Part shown: one piece after another, positions 35,000 through 47,000 of the stretch | How the letters are laid out: every line of letters begins with the position of its first letter | How positions within the stretch are numbered: the stretch's first letter is position 1 | Source of the DNA: Rutstroemia sp. NJR-2017a BVV2 | Taxonomy: Eukaryota > Ascomycota > Leotiomycetes > Helotiales > Rutstroemiaceae | Reading direction: 5' to 3' | Length of the DNA stretch: 64,000 nucleotides | NCBI GenBank assembly: GCA_002946415.1 | Contig: NJPS01000046.1 | Coordinates: forward strand, 248,001 to 312,000 | The notes under the pieces: model-generated | The model's input: the letters and a program-made list of their open reading frames with translations, nothing else | Database searches by the model: none | What the model was told of the DNA's origin: nothing | Position numbers and translations under genes: made by a program

Positions 35000-36173
35000 C
35001 TATTCTTTTGGTTGGAGAAATTCCAAAACAGCTATTTTTGAGCTCTAGTCAGCATAATTACTTCCAGCACATTGGCATGCATAGCGAGCACGGAGGGCAA
35101 AACAAACCTTGTCTGAAAGCTTCTGGTTGCTCGGATATGACCCAGTGTCCTGCATCGATGTCCGCGAGTTCAAATCGAGGGAAGAATTTCCCTATTATTG
35201 GCAGTGCTTCGTCGGGTACGTAGTGACTTTTTGTTCCTCGTACGAATAATGCGGGTTTGTTGAATCGCACCGAGTCCGGATCTTTGAATGGGAAGTCACC
35301 AAGATTATCCAGCGCAGATGCTAATATCTTGAGCGGGACTTTGAACTTCTGCGTTTTGTCGTCGGTGCGCTGGAGGTTGCCTAGGAGGAATTGTCGAATG
35401 GGTAGTTCCTGTCCAGTCAGTAACCCGGGGTGTGATAAAATGACCGTCGGTTGTACCTTTTCATAATCCTTTAATATGTCATCCGCCTCCGCTTGTCGAG
35501 TGACGCCCGCTTCCTCGATCTTTTTCATTCCTTGAATATACTTTCCGAAGTTACTCAGAAGGGCCGCATCGATAGGCGCATTGTCCACGGATACTATATC
35601 TTCAACAAGCTCCGGCGATTTGAGGGCCAGAGCCATCGCTGTCTTCGCTCCCCTAGTTCCCATCAGTCTGATCCTTGCGCCATAGATCCTATCTAAGTGC
35701 CTACATCGAATGGCCTATCAGAGTAGGTCCGGTCAATTTGTGTTCGTCTATGAATCCCGCTACATCACTCGCCATAGCCATGTAATCGTGTTGCGGATGA
35801 TGTGGTGAATCGCCATGGTTTCGAAGATCCTGTCAAATTTCAATACATTGCCAGACCTTCTGCGCGAAGGGCGTTACTCACAACAGCGTACACAGGCCGG
35901 CCTAAATCTCTGGCAAGAGCTCTGCAACCCCGATATCAGTAAAGGATCGAACAGACAGTGGCCCTCGATAAGGAAAGCTCACTTACTAATGCTCCGATTA
36001 TTCTTCTTTGAACCGAATAATCCATGCATGAAAATGATGGCTCGCGGAGCATTTGACGAGGCTTTGGCCGGTTCGTGGAGATCGTATACCAAAGGGACGA
36101 TATTGGAGCCGGTTGTAGAGTAATTGCGGCGGCAAGCCCGGAGTAGCGTGGGAGAGAATAGTCGAGGAGGCAT
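35000..36173 (-). CDS. imo32: Mitochondrial alpha/beta hydrolase, Imo32/ABHD11 type
   Basis: Exons 36173-35983, 35921-35882, 35829-35705, 35652-35108, 35031-35000; 310 residues. The N-terminus MPPRLFSPTLLRACRRNYST is a mitochondrial presequence. The hydrolase fold shows the oxyanion segment IIFMHGLFGSKKNN, VDLRNHGDSP, the nucleophile elbow GHSMGAKTAM spanning the fourth intron, and the catalytic His in DAGHWV. Human ABHD11 protects the 2-oxoglutarate dehydrogenase complex; yeast Imo32 is processed by Oct1. The donor at 35704 and acceptor at 35653 were chosen because they restore the family sequence GHSMGAK. The last exon is short and gives AVLEFLQPKE. Confidence 0.9.
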
Positions 36174-36955
36174 GGTGAGTGCGAGGATCGTCGGTCCCTG
36201 TCAGAGCAATCTTGCAATCCTGATACTGTAGGACCGTTGGTAGAATTTGATGATCGATGGAAATTTGTTGTGGGGCTGCAGATGGAATTTATCTTGCTCG
36301 TCAGCCTTCTGTTCAAGGCTGACGATGACGGTGTTTGATAACCCGAGATTTCGGCATGGCGCGGGAATATGCAAGCTTTCTGTCTTGCCGAACTCTCAGA
36401 ATCTCCAAGTCTCAAACAGGCAAAGGATTGAGCGCGGAGGATTAGACACCGGTAAAGACCTCAAGAACTCTGGTAGCATTAGGAAGTACATTTGAGCATT
36501 CTCGCCAATAGGAAATTTATGGAAAAGAATCAAATACAAACATTCAAGCATTAACCTTAACATCCATGAAAACATGAAGACATGGAGACCCAGAGAGTTC
36601 AAGCGAGGGAAGCGTCACATTCGTGCTTGCCAACGCAGCCTGGCTTTCCTTTCTCGCCAGCCATAGCCATAGCCACAACCGCCTCGATTCGTACCCTTAG
36701 ATTGTACCAACACATTCTCAGTCAGCAAACTCCCTACTCCCGTAATAAATAATGCGTTATGTCGGTAAAATGTGCTGAAGTTGGAGGATTCCTCTTATTC
36801 ATGTGATTTCTTTCGGGTGACCGCTCTTCTCCAACACAACCTGAAACTACACGGCTCTATGCAAACGCCGTGATTATCTGGGCGACACAGCATAGTCCTA
36901 CTTCCGGATTACATCTTGCGTTTCAAGTACGACCTTTACTTCGTCAACAGAGAGA
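36174..36955. other. Shared promoter region of imo32 and the UfSP-like peptidase
   Basis: 782 bp between divergent starts, containing a strong inverted repeat at 36298-36325. No credible gene. Confidence 0.55.
36298..36325. promoter_or_regulatory. 11-bp perfect inverted repeat with 6-nt loop
   Basis: TCGTCAGCCTT at 36298-36308 and its exact reverse complement AAGGCTGACGA at 36315-36325. It lies 125-152 bp upstream of the imo32 start codon and could be a leader hairpin or a dyad protein-binding site. The repeat is seen; a role is inference. Confidence 0.45.
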
Positions 36956-38691
36956 ATGGTGCTGGATCTGATACTGTGCCCATTCTGTGGGTACAGAGCA
37001 GACAGTGAGTATCAGATAATGGTATGTTCGCCTTGAGATGTGGTCGTGCATAGAGAAGCCTGGCTGATGGCACCTAAGTTGCATATGGAAACATTGCATG
37101 CGGAGGGAGGGCAGTCACCGTTCGTGGCTAGAGATGAGTCTGGTCATGGCGACACGGTCGATCATCACGATGATTTGCAATACACCGACTGTCCCATCAG
37201 GGACTGTGGGGAAATGGTATTGGCAAGTGAGCTCGATAGCCATATCGAGATGCATGGCGAGGAAGATGGCGAGAATGATGCGGAGACCCCAGCAATTCAC
37301 AGCTCATCTGAGAATGCTCGAGGAGAACACTTCAAGGAGGTCAGATCTTCGCCAAACGAATCTGCTTCGCATGTCTCAGCAAAAGCTGCATGGAAAGCGA
37401 TATTGAAGATGCCAGATATTTCCTCAGAATCACATTCGAAACCAGCATCCCAATTACCTCAACAATTAGGTGTAAGTCTCTTCTTACACGTTACACTCGA
37501 TGTCACATGATATTTACCTCGCACACAGAAAGCAGAGCTTGGCCCTTACGCACACGAGAAGCAGATGCCGCCATGGCTTGTTAGATTACTTCAGGCAGAT
37601 GGGGAAATCAAAACTATCAACAGGCTGGACAGTGACGGAAAATATCGGAAGGTTAAATATTGCGTCAACCAAGCCCCAGATATTATTCCTATATTGTCTC
37701 AACTCCTCGCTCAAGATCCGATGACCGACTATGCCTACATTTGTGATCCAGCTGTTCTTCACGTCTCAAAGCTCTCAAGAGAAGGTAAGTTTGTCTTGCT
37801 CGGCTTAGTTCTTCTTACTGATAAGCCCATCAGGAGGGTTCTGTGGGTATCGAAATATCCAGATGATGTGCTCTTACATTATTAAGAGACGATATCCAGG
37901 GCATGAGGCTTTCCAGAATAGAGTTCCAACGATTTTTGATATTCAGGATTACATCGAGAAAGCCTGGGATCTCGGTATTAATGCTCAGGGCCGTATAGAG
38001 ACAGGTGGGATTCGTGGAACGAGAAAGTATATTGGAACTCCAGATGTAAGCTGCAAGCCTGTGCACCGTCTAGGTTCTGTTAATTACGACTAATAGAAGT
38101 TACCAGGCTCATGCAATGTTTCGGTCCTTAGGAATCACGTACGTCTCCTTGCAATTATACTGTAATATAATTTGCTAACATTTATGGGACTTAGTTGTGA
38201 AGCCAACGCGATCAAAACCAGAAAAAAGGCACAAACTTCAGCCCACCAACTACTTTACAAAGCAGTAGAACAGTATTTTGTGGATGGATGCACTATCTTC
38301 GACCAGAAAGTTCGCAAGACTTCACTTCCACCAATCTACTTTCAACACCCAGGTAATTCCACCTCATGCATCCTTGATTGAACCACTCTAAAATGTAGTT
38401 TAGGCCATTCAATGACTATCATTGGCTTCGAACAATTGATAGATGGCACGAAGAACCTCCTAGTCTTTGACCCTGTGTTCCACGATTCTTCAAAAGTCAC
38501 CAAGCTCGTTGGCCAAACATTCATACATAAGTCACCGGGTAATGTGTTGAAAGCTTATCGACGTGGTACAAGATACTTGAAGAAGTACCACGAGTTCGAG
38601 CTTCTCAAGTGCGTGCCCTGTCATCTTCCCCGCCTTACCAGACCAGCTAACTGACATGTCAAATAGATTGGTGACGTCTCAACCAGCATAA
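36956..38691 (+). CDS. Zinc-finger UfSP/ZUFSP-type cysteine peptidase (family C78)
   Basis: Exons 36956-37021, 37079-37471, 37529-37784, 37834-38045, 38108-38139, 38195-38352, 38404-38608, 38667-38691; 448 residues. It opens with a C2H2 finger (CPFCGYRADSEYQIM, then LHMETLH) and a second Cys/His pattern, CPIRDCGEM ... LDSHIEMH. The peptidase domain has the catalytic Cys in GGFCGYRNIQMM, and the His and Asp in QHPGHSMTIIGFE and VFDPVFHD. Relatives are human ZUP1/ZUFSP, a K63-specific deubiquitinase in genome maintenance, and Schizosaccharomyces pombe Mug105. UFM1 is absent from most ascomycetes, so ubiquitin is the likelier substrate; that is inference. Confidence 0.88.
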
Positions 38692-39552
38692 TGGAGCGGC
38701 ACTCTCATTTGTTTCATTTGCTAGGTCAGATAAGATTATGGCACGGAGTTTTGGAGCATAAAGACAGTCAGGTGGTTGGTTTGCATTTGCTGCGATGGGT
38801 GAGGGTACATAAGCGGCGAGTTTACATATCTCATCACGGAATATGGCGTAGAAGTGCACGGCGGATTTTGGTGGGCATAACAGGCGCATTGCTTACAACG
38901 CTGATTATCATCGGGAATGTGGAGGAAATGATAGTGTGAATAGTAGCAAGCATTGGAGGCCGCTGTAGCTAGAGAAATAAGTTCATACACCCCAAAAATT
39001 ACGAACGTGTCTATACATCGGGGCATCAATTTGGCTGGTTCACACAAAGCAAGAGATGTGATTCATATGTAAGGACTCGCCGTAGCAGATGGTGAGAGAA
39101 GTGTCCCATGTTACTTTAGCTGGACTCGACACCATACACAACTCCTAAGTGAAGTAGGGGAAAAGGCAGAAAAGAAGATATAGATGTTGATTTATCTGTC
39201 ATTTATGTGCAAAATTACAAGTAGTTTATCCATAGCAAGCATAGAAAGAAATATTGGCTACTTCTCCACACCAGACGAGTACCTTCCTCTTGCTCTTCGA
39301 AAAAAAAAAGTGTCGTTTTCCGCCCATCAAACAGACGACGAGCATTTATGTGAAACGCCCAAGACAAATTCCCATGGTCCTAAAATAATAAATACAGTCC
39401 AATCATAAGCCAATTCAAAATTGCCAACCCTTCAAGAACTCCATTCAAAGCTACCATGTATCGCTTGCCGCCCCAAACCTCATTTGCGATGCTAATAGAA
39501 CAGAAAGTAGTAAATGCCATATGCGTTCCTTCCAGGAACAAAAAGGAAGCGC
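38692..39552. other. Convergent gap between the UfSP-like gene and bur1
   Basis: 861 bp where two genes end. AT-rich, with an A-run near 39300. Presumed 3' UTRs; no gene seen. Confidence 0.55.
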
Positions 39553-41416
39553 TCAACGACGATGAGAATAAGAATCTAGAGGATCTCGCTCCCTGAACCG
39601 ATCAGGCCTACGGTCGCCAATAGGACTTCGGGTACGACTGCGACTATCCCGAGTGCGATGACTACGATCTCCACCACCATAGTCGTGACGAACTCCGTTG
39701 TGTCTTCCACGATCTGGTCCACGATCATCCCTACGGTCGTCACGTCTACGATCGTCGGGTCGTCGGTCTTCAGGTCTTCGATTCGTATTGTAACTGGGGA
39801 TGTATGTATCTATGTTTCCACCACCGCTTGTTCGGTTTCGTGGAGGTGCGTGATCACGATCAGGGCCGCGATGTCGGCCATCAAGATCTTGTGATCTTGA
39901 TCGGATTCCACGATGATCCGATCGTCCACCATCGTAAGAGAAATCAGTTGGTGGCGGTCTGGGTGGCAAGCCCCGATCATCTCTACGCCAGCCAGGTTTG
40001 CGTTCCTCAAAAGGTGGTGGGGGAGCGCCATTCCTGTAGCCACCATGGGGTGGGTATCGTCCATTTTGACTACCACGATGATTATTGTAGTTATCACCAT
40101 GGCTGTAACCCGGGCCGCTGCCGTTACGCTCCCAGCCTTGGTCAGGTCCCATACCGACCTCGCCTCCTTTAGGAGGTGGCGGGGCCTTTTTATCACGGTT
40201 CTGTTTGGAGTCGAGTTCGTGTGATGATTCTAAAACCGGTATATCCTCCGGTTTCAAGGGTAATGGTGCATTTCGAAAATAAGGATGTTTCAAGGCATCA
40301 ATTGCATTTGAGCGCTTCTTCCAGTCTAGCTTTAACAATTCTTGTAAGAGAGAGATGGCCCCGGATCCTTGTCTAAAGGAGGTCAGCTTAGAAGCAGTAT
40401 ATGGAAGACTGCAGTACGTACTCTCGGAATCTCTGCGCTAAAGTGGATGGGCGCGGTGGATTGAAATTGAGGCCTTGAGCTTTGGGAAGACTTCTCCAGC
40501 CGGGCATGTTCTCTTCAGTGGGTGTGCCAACCAGCTCGAAAATGAGTTTGAGCTGTTGCTCTTCGCTCTCTCCTTGTAGAATAGGTCGTCCAAGGAACAT
40601 CTCACCAAACACACAACTGTGGAAAAGATCAGCATGAAATTAAGCTCAGGCGAGGTAGAACGCAGCTTACCCAACTCCCCACATGTCGATCGCTGGTGTA
40701 TATTTCGACAATTCCAAGAAAAGCTCCGGAGGTCGATACCATCGTGTAACGACGACAACAGTATAGTTCGTATGGGAAGTTCCATTGCCCTGCCCAGCAA
40801 CTGGTACCGGCTCAGCGTAATGGCGAGCCAGACCGAAATCAGCAATTTGTAAGATACCCTTGTTATTGATCAGAATATTTGCGGCCTTGATGTCTCGATG
40901 GAGGATATGATTCGCGTGAATGAATCGCATACCCTCAAGGAGCTGCATCATATAACACTTGATTTGCGGCTCTGAAAAAGTAATGCTGGGGTTTTTGAGG
41001 AGTCCGGAAAGGTCGTGGTCAAGATAGGGAGTAACCATATACATAATCGCTTTCTTCTTCTTGTCCGTATTCTTGGCCGGATGCTCGACGGCCATCTCTA
41101 CCAGTTTTAAGACATTGACATGGTTGAGGAGCTTCAACGTCTTGATCTCACGAAGAGCTGTGATAGGGAATCCGTCTTTTTCATTGATCATTAGGATCTT
41201 CTTAAGAGCCACAATCTGACCAGTTTTCTTGGACTTCGCCTTGTGGACTTCACCAAATGTTCCTTCTCCGATCTTCCCCTTGACTTCATATTCTGTAATC
41301 CTCGAGCAGCCTTTGAAGGAGCTTTGAGGGCGGGCATGTTGCTGCGCAAACTCTAGGGCAGACTTTCCGTTTGCGACGGGCGTAGCGGTGGTCGCCATTG
41401 CTGATATAGAGCTCAA
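39553..41416 (-). CDS. bur1: CDK9-type protein kinase Bur1
   Basis: Exons 41416-40671, 40616-40422, 40372-39553; 586 residues. The kinase has [11 protein letters not shown] (P-loop), VALKKILM, and the PITALRE helix that named CDK9. It also has [19 protein letters not shown] and the TRWYRPPEL activation segment. The C-terminal ~230 residues are disordered: Pro/Gly-rich, then Arg/Asp repeats such as [16 protein letters not shown]. Bur1, with its cyclin Bur2, phosphorylates Spt5 and RNA polymerase II to promote elongation and histone modification. A second in-frame ATG at 41398 (MATTATPV) is an alternative start. Confidence 0.94.
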
Positions 41417-41941
41417 AGCTCAGAATATGCTAATGAAAGAGTCGCACTTGATTATGCGGATAGGATATAGGGTGGTTCGACCTTGCAGCGACTGCAATCG
41501 TGAGATTTTGTTGTAGGATATCGATGTCACCGTTAAGAGCTTTTAGAGAAAGAGACGGAAAACACATCGACTTCAGGGCTCGTTGGGCGAGGAAGAGTAC
41601 GCGACCGCTAGCATGATGCACGCCAGTTGAAGAAGATACGATCTGGTAAAACAAATGATAAAAATTTATTTCACCTCTGACTGCAGCTTTGAAGTAAGAG
41701 GAAGTGAATTACAGCACAAAGACACCAAAAGTGAGGTTGTCTCGGTTCAAGCCTGAAGATCCAGGCCTTAATGCAATCTCTAGCGTTTGGTAACTGTGCA
41801 AGCAAGCCTGACGACCTCAGAGTAATAACTATCACTTCAGACAACATCCTAAGCCGCCAATTGATGTAAGAATCTCCAACACTTCACATTGTTCCGCGGA
41901 CTAACTAATATGTAGCAAACACAGTGGACAAACGTTACAAA
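41417..41941. other. Shared promoter region of bur1 and the NDUFB2-like gene
   Basis: 525 bp between divergent starts. Nothing recognisable beyond promoter sequence. Confidence 0.55.
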
Positions 41942-42212
41942 ATGGCTCACCCGGTATCCAACGGCAGAGTTCCGGCTGGACCTCACGTTCGCCCCCTCTA
42001 CCGTGTAGCAGCTACAGGTCTGGGTGCAAGCATGTGGTTCTTTGTATGTCCTTCTTAGATCCATACTGCGAAGTATGGCTGCTAATTTTTGTTCAGTTGA
42101 TGTATCGCGCCAAGAAAGATGGTACAACTCCGCGATTATGCTTCACGCAACTCGAGCTAATTTTCTCACAGGTCCGGTTCTGATGGGTTGGAGACATCCT
42201 TGGGATCATTGA
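41942..42212 (+). CDS. Complex I accessory subunit, NDUFB2/NB2M-like
   Basis: Three short exons, 41942-42043, 42097-42121 and 42172-42212, giving 55 residues with clean GT..AG introns. It begins MAHPVSNGRVPAGPHVRPLY. One hydrophobic segment follows (AATGLGASMWFFLMY), and it ends DGPVLMGWRHPWDH. The order PRYR-like motif, MWF membrane helix, then VLGH-x-PYP-like tail resembles NDUFB2 (AGGG) of the respiratory complex I membrane arm, and the length fits the small fungal NB2M. Assignment rests on this pattern alone; another tiny mitochondrial membrane protein is possible. That a 55-residue protein splices perfectly in three pieces argues strongly that the gene is real. Confidence 0.65.
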
Positions 42213-42422
42213 TCGGACAGGAAAACAACGGAAGGCAGACGGGCTCCCAAAAAACATACTAGACCATCGATGTGCGGCACAGGGGCAATTTGAAAATCCC
42301 GGATGGTATCTATGCGTGGAGACACTGCTTCATGAGGATGGACTAAGCACCACTGTACATACTGAAGGCACACATCTGGGCACCGGAGTTGAAATGGATT
42401 ACAATTCTCGCATTCTACTGAT

Positions 42423-43655
42423 CTATGCAGAGCTAGGCTTTTCAAACAAGTAATGGCATACTCCCCACGTATCTCCACCTTCAAAAGCGAACAATTCTGC
42501 ACATGCCATGTAGAAGATCTGCCACCTATAATACCACATTGCTGTATCCTTTTCACCATAAGTTTCAGTCAGATGGGGCCATATCTCATCTTTGCTAGCA
42601 GTCATCTTTGACAGCCAATCCTGTACATGTATTAGATCATGAGATGTGAAAGCTAAGAGCGATACACATACCTCGCATGTCTTTGCGTAGTGCTGACCGT
42701 TAATCCACCACTGATTTTCAAGCTTGAGATCTTTCTGAAAGTAAAGCAGTAAATCGGCTGAAGGCATAGTACCCCCAGAAAAGAAGTGTGTGCTCATCCA
42801 TCCCTCTTCGAAATCATACGGGGTTGTTTTGTGAGCAAAGATATGGACAAACAACTTTCCTCCGGGTTTCAAAGCCCTTCCAACCTTCGCCATCAGAAGC
42901 TCGTAATTCTTCATGTGTTCGAATAGCTTCCATGTGTGAGTATACCGTGAAATATAGGCTTGATTGTAGAACTCACTTCGATGGAGACAACTCGATCAAA
43001 ACTCTCTTTTTCGAACTCAAAATCAACCACATTTCCTGTGATGACAGTAAGGTTTGTAAGTCCCTTTTCCTTGGCCTTGGAGTCAATGTATAACTTCTGG
43101 GTCCTAGAATTCGAAAATGCCGTGATCTTCGAGTTTGGGAGGACTTCCGCGAAATACAACGCTCCCGAGCCCCAGCCACATCTAAAACTCATCAGCCTCT
43201 CTCTGTGTGATGAAGAAATGCTGCTCACCCAAGGTCCAAGATACTCATACCATCCTCCAAGCCTGCTTTTTTCACATAAGTACCCAGCATTTCTACCTCC
43301 GCCTGTCCCAATGTCTCATTGCCCTTGGGGTACAAGCAGCAACTATACTTCATTCGAGGACCAAGACAAGCGGCTAAAACTCCTGTACCGACTTCGTAAT
43401 GCTGCTCATTTGCAGTACTAGTTTCTATGGCTATAGGTCGACTGCGAAGAAGTTCTACATAGCTCATCTTGGACTTGTAGGCTTCTTCCAGGGAAGTGCT
43501 CTTGATGAGCTCAATCCGCTCACGGAGTTGGCGTCTTATACCAAACCGAATTACACTGTTTGGAAGGTAGCCTCCATCGAGTATCCAGTCTATATGCTGT
43601 TAGCTGAGATCATGTGTGTTACGAAGAGCGGTGGCGTGGATTTACCGTAGTTCAT
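42423..43655 (-). CDS. SAM-dependent methyltransferase, cyclopropane-fatty-acid-synthase-like
   Basis: Exons 43655-43646, 43589-43229, 43181-42977, 42926-42672, 42620-42423; 342 residues. The SAM site is MSILDLGCGWGSGALYFAE. Then come ITAFSNSRTQKLYIDSKA, VVSIELFEHMKNYELLM and LKPGGKLFVHIFAHKTTPY. SAM motif plus the FEHMKNY stretch place it with CFA-synthase/coclaurine-N-methyltransferase-like enzymes. Fungal members have no settled substrate, so I do not name one. The catalytic pocket region GWMSTHFFSGGTMPSADLL is typical of the group. The first exon is 10 nt. Confidence 0.85.
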
Positions 43656-44011
43656 GATGGGAAGTGGTTTTTCTACAATTTCTCAAGCTTAGAATGAATC
43701 AGTTTGTTTTCGGTGCTAGATTTATCTCGCAATTATGGTAGATCGTTCATCACGCAAGTATTATTAAAAACGTTTGTGTTTAGGAAGGTGCATCAAAGCG
43801 CGGAGAAAGAGCGGAAGGATCATATCATCATGTAAAGTACTTTCCGCCGCCCGTAGCCCGTAAATACACTTCGACTCCACAATTTTATAATAACATTCCT
43901 CAGACCTCCCAAGTAGGGCTACTGGTCTACCCATGTTTCCCGCCATATATTCTAAATGTACATATGTGTACAGTGTGTATCATGCTTTTGTTGCTGCGAT
44001 AATTGCAGTGC
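43656..44011. other. Gap between methyltransferase start and P5B ATPase stop
   Basis: 356 bp, AT-rich: promoter of the methyltransferase and 3' UTR of the ATPase. No gene seen. Confidence 0.55.
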
Positions 44012-47000
44012 TCATTGTAGTGCGCTCACACGTAGCTCTTCCAATACAAGCTTGTAAGCTTTTCGTTGCTTAGGTCTTCTCGTGATGGTCGTTTTCAATA
44101 TCCCCAGATATTTTCCAAGCTTGGGGAGAATGTATTTTTCAGAAGACCATGCCAGTGCCATGTATCCAATTCCAAGGGCCAAGATAAACAGCTTGAAGTC
44201 CCAAGTCAGCTGCGTCAACTGCATGAACTTTACCAATCCCTCAGAAGGGTCAAAGAGCATGTAAGACGAAAACAGCAATGCTACAACAATGGTAACAACG
44301 AAGGGTACTATGTGTCAATTAGTATATAGCAAAGATCGTGTGAAAGTGTCTCGGAGCTTACAATTATGCGCCATGGACTGGCGGAAAGGTTTTCCGATGC
44401 TTAGGACAATACCCGAGAGTATATACTCAAAGCAAGATACCAAGAATAGCGTAGTGTTTTCAGAATTCTCAATGTTTGATTTATCCTTGTCGAGGTGAGG
44501 AGGAATGAACCTGAGGGGTTAGTTCGACTCCGGAATATTGGGCTTGTCCGACTTACCACGGTTGTCGTCGTACCGCTTGGAAGGCGACGGCTTGTATGAG
44601 TATGCAAATGGTGATCTGACCAAGAAGTGGCGTCAAGACTTTTCGTGAGACTAGGTTGGCAGTCGGGCGCTTGCGGCAAAGAGTAGGGAAAGGTCCGGTC
44701 CATCCCACTATGGCTGGTAAGCGGATAGTTTTGATTAGATTCTTGAATTGTACACTTACTGAAAATTGCAATGGGTAGAATCAGGATCAAATCAATGAAA
44801 AGGAACTTTAAAATTGGTCAGCTTCGTTCTTTTGAGAGGGGTGAATGTGAATTTTACCTGGAAGTCACCCAAGTTTGAAGCAGAAGCATACAAAAAGCTC
44901 ACAGAGGTGAACTGGATAGCAGAGTACAAACTCATGTACTTGAAACAGCTGAAGCTGGTGACCAAAGCTGCTCGGCCCTCGCTGTCACATTTGATTAGCA
45001 ATTACAGTCAGGATAAAAGAATTAGTCCATACCGGATAACTTCTGGTACACAAGTGATATCGAAAACTCGACTTGTAAAAGGGGCAGCAACAGATGCCTC
45101 TGCCTCCGAGAGAGAAATACCAACATCTGCTGCTTTTAAGGCACCACAGTCGTTTGCTCCGTCACCGCAGAATCCACAGCAATAATCAATACTTTGAAGT
45201 TTCTCGACCAACTCGTGCTTCTCATCCGGTGACATACGAGCAAAGACTTGTCCACAGACAAGCATCTAACAAATGATTAGCATTGTTGCTAGAGAAAATT
45301 ATAGTAATGCCTACTCTTTGGAGAATGATGGGAGGAGCAAAGTCGACAATCCAGCGGAAAACATCTCCGCTAACTGCCAAGGAGTAGTTCCTGAGATTGG
45401 AGATGTCGTACGGGAGGGATGCATCGCCTTCTGCAGGCGGAGGGAGTGGCTTTGGAAACACAAATCGTCAGTATGCGGTTTTACACGTGCATTCTCACGA
45501 TATACTTACAGTGAGTGTATGCTCATCCAATTTGTAGATGCTGTTATCGATGCTTTCCCACGATAAGCGAGCTTTTGGGTCAAGAGAGTCCCCTGCATTC
45601 TATAGTTAGTGGTGCTCCCGTCCAGATGTAGATCATTTGCTCACCTTCCATAAAATGAGGGACGAAGCAATGAGCGGTTCTATCGATGAGATTGCACTCG
45701 CGAGCAACACTTATGGCCGTCAGGATATTGTCTCCAGTACACATTACTTTTCTGATACCAGCTTCCGAAAGCTCGTCTAAGACACCAGCCGTGCTGGGTT
45801 TGAGCTTATTCTCGAAGATGATGAATCCAAGAAAATCCAACCCTGATTCCGCTTCCTCGCGCTTCATCTTTTGCACCTTTACCCAGTTGAGTTTTTTGAT
45901 ATGTTTTGTGGCACAAGCAATGACGCGGAAGCCCCTATGGGTGTAATAAGCCAAAAGATCCTCGTAGTCGCTCGGAACTAGAAACTGATTAGCTTCCTCA
46001 ATTCATCTGTTGAGTTAAATGCTTACAGCTTTCGGCCCTGCAGATGTCTTTCATGCACTCGGGAGCTCCCTTTACATAAACGTCACATCCTTGTGATCCA
46101 AAATTGCGAACAATAACACTCGCCCTTCGAAGCTGCGAAACAAACTCGAAAGACTTCAGTACACCCAGTTCAATAGGAGACTACACTGGTCAGTTACAAG
46201 ATTCGAACAACCCTAACACACTACTCACTTTGTTTGTGTCATCTTGATCGTCCAAATCGTATTCCATACCAACCGGCGGCCGAGCAATAGAAGGTGACAG
46301 TCCACCCGCTTCTTCGTCCTCCACATCTCCGGACTTTTGCTGACCTTCCTCAAATGTCCAGTCCGTGAAGTCGAACATTTTAAGGTCTAGAGGATCGCCC
46401 ATCAACTCACCGTCGACGACCCGCAGCGAATGGCAAGTTGCCATCGTGTATAAGGTTGCCTTGTGGATGTTGTAATCAACCGTAGGATCACGTTCGTAGG
46501 AGGCACCCGGTAGTAGCGACTGAGCGTCGGGGAGAATATCGCTGAATCTCTTTGCAGGTTGGTGTACAACTCGAATGCCAAGGACATCTAATCCATCTTC
46601 GGTCAATGTGCCCGTCTTATCAAAGCACATGACATCTAGTTTTCCTCCCACGTTGACTCTTTGGGGGCTGATGCAGAATATTTGCTTCGCCTTTAGACGA
46701 TTCAAGGCAAAATTTGTCCCAATGGTGAGTGTAGCTGGCAGTGCCGGCGGAACAACGATGGTAATTAGATCCAAAGCTCTCACAATGATCAAGTGCCATG
46801 CGAGCTTCAAGTGAACGAAATTGATGAAGGAGGCAACGAAGCCCAGCATGGCAATACCACCCATGACAGCAATATACCTGAAAGAGTCTCTGTAAAACTT
46901 AAAGCCAGAGGGTTTCGGGAAGAGCATAGATCTCACCAATGCTCCCTTCGTTGTATTGAACCCAGTCCTGACAGCCATGGCAAGTCCGACCGCCTCGCCG

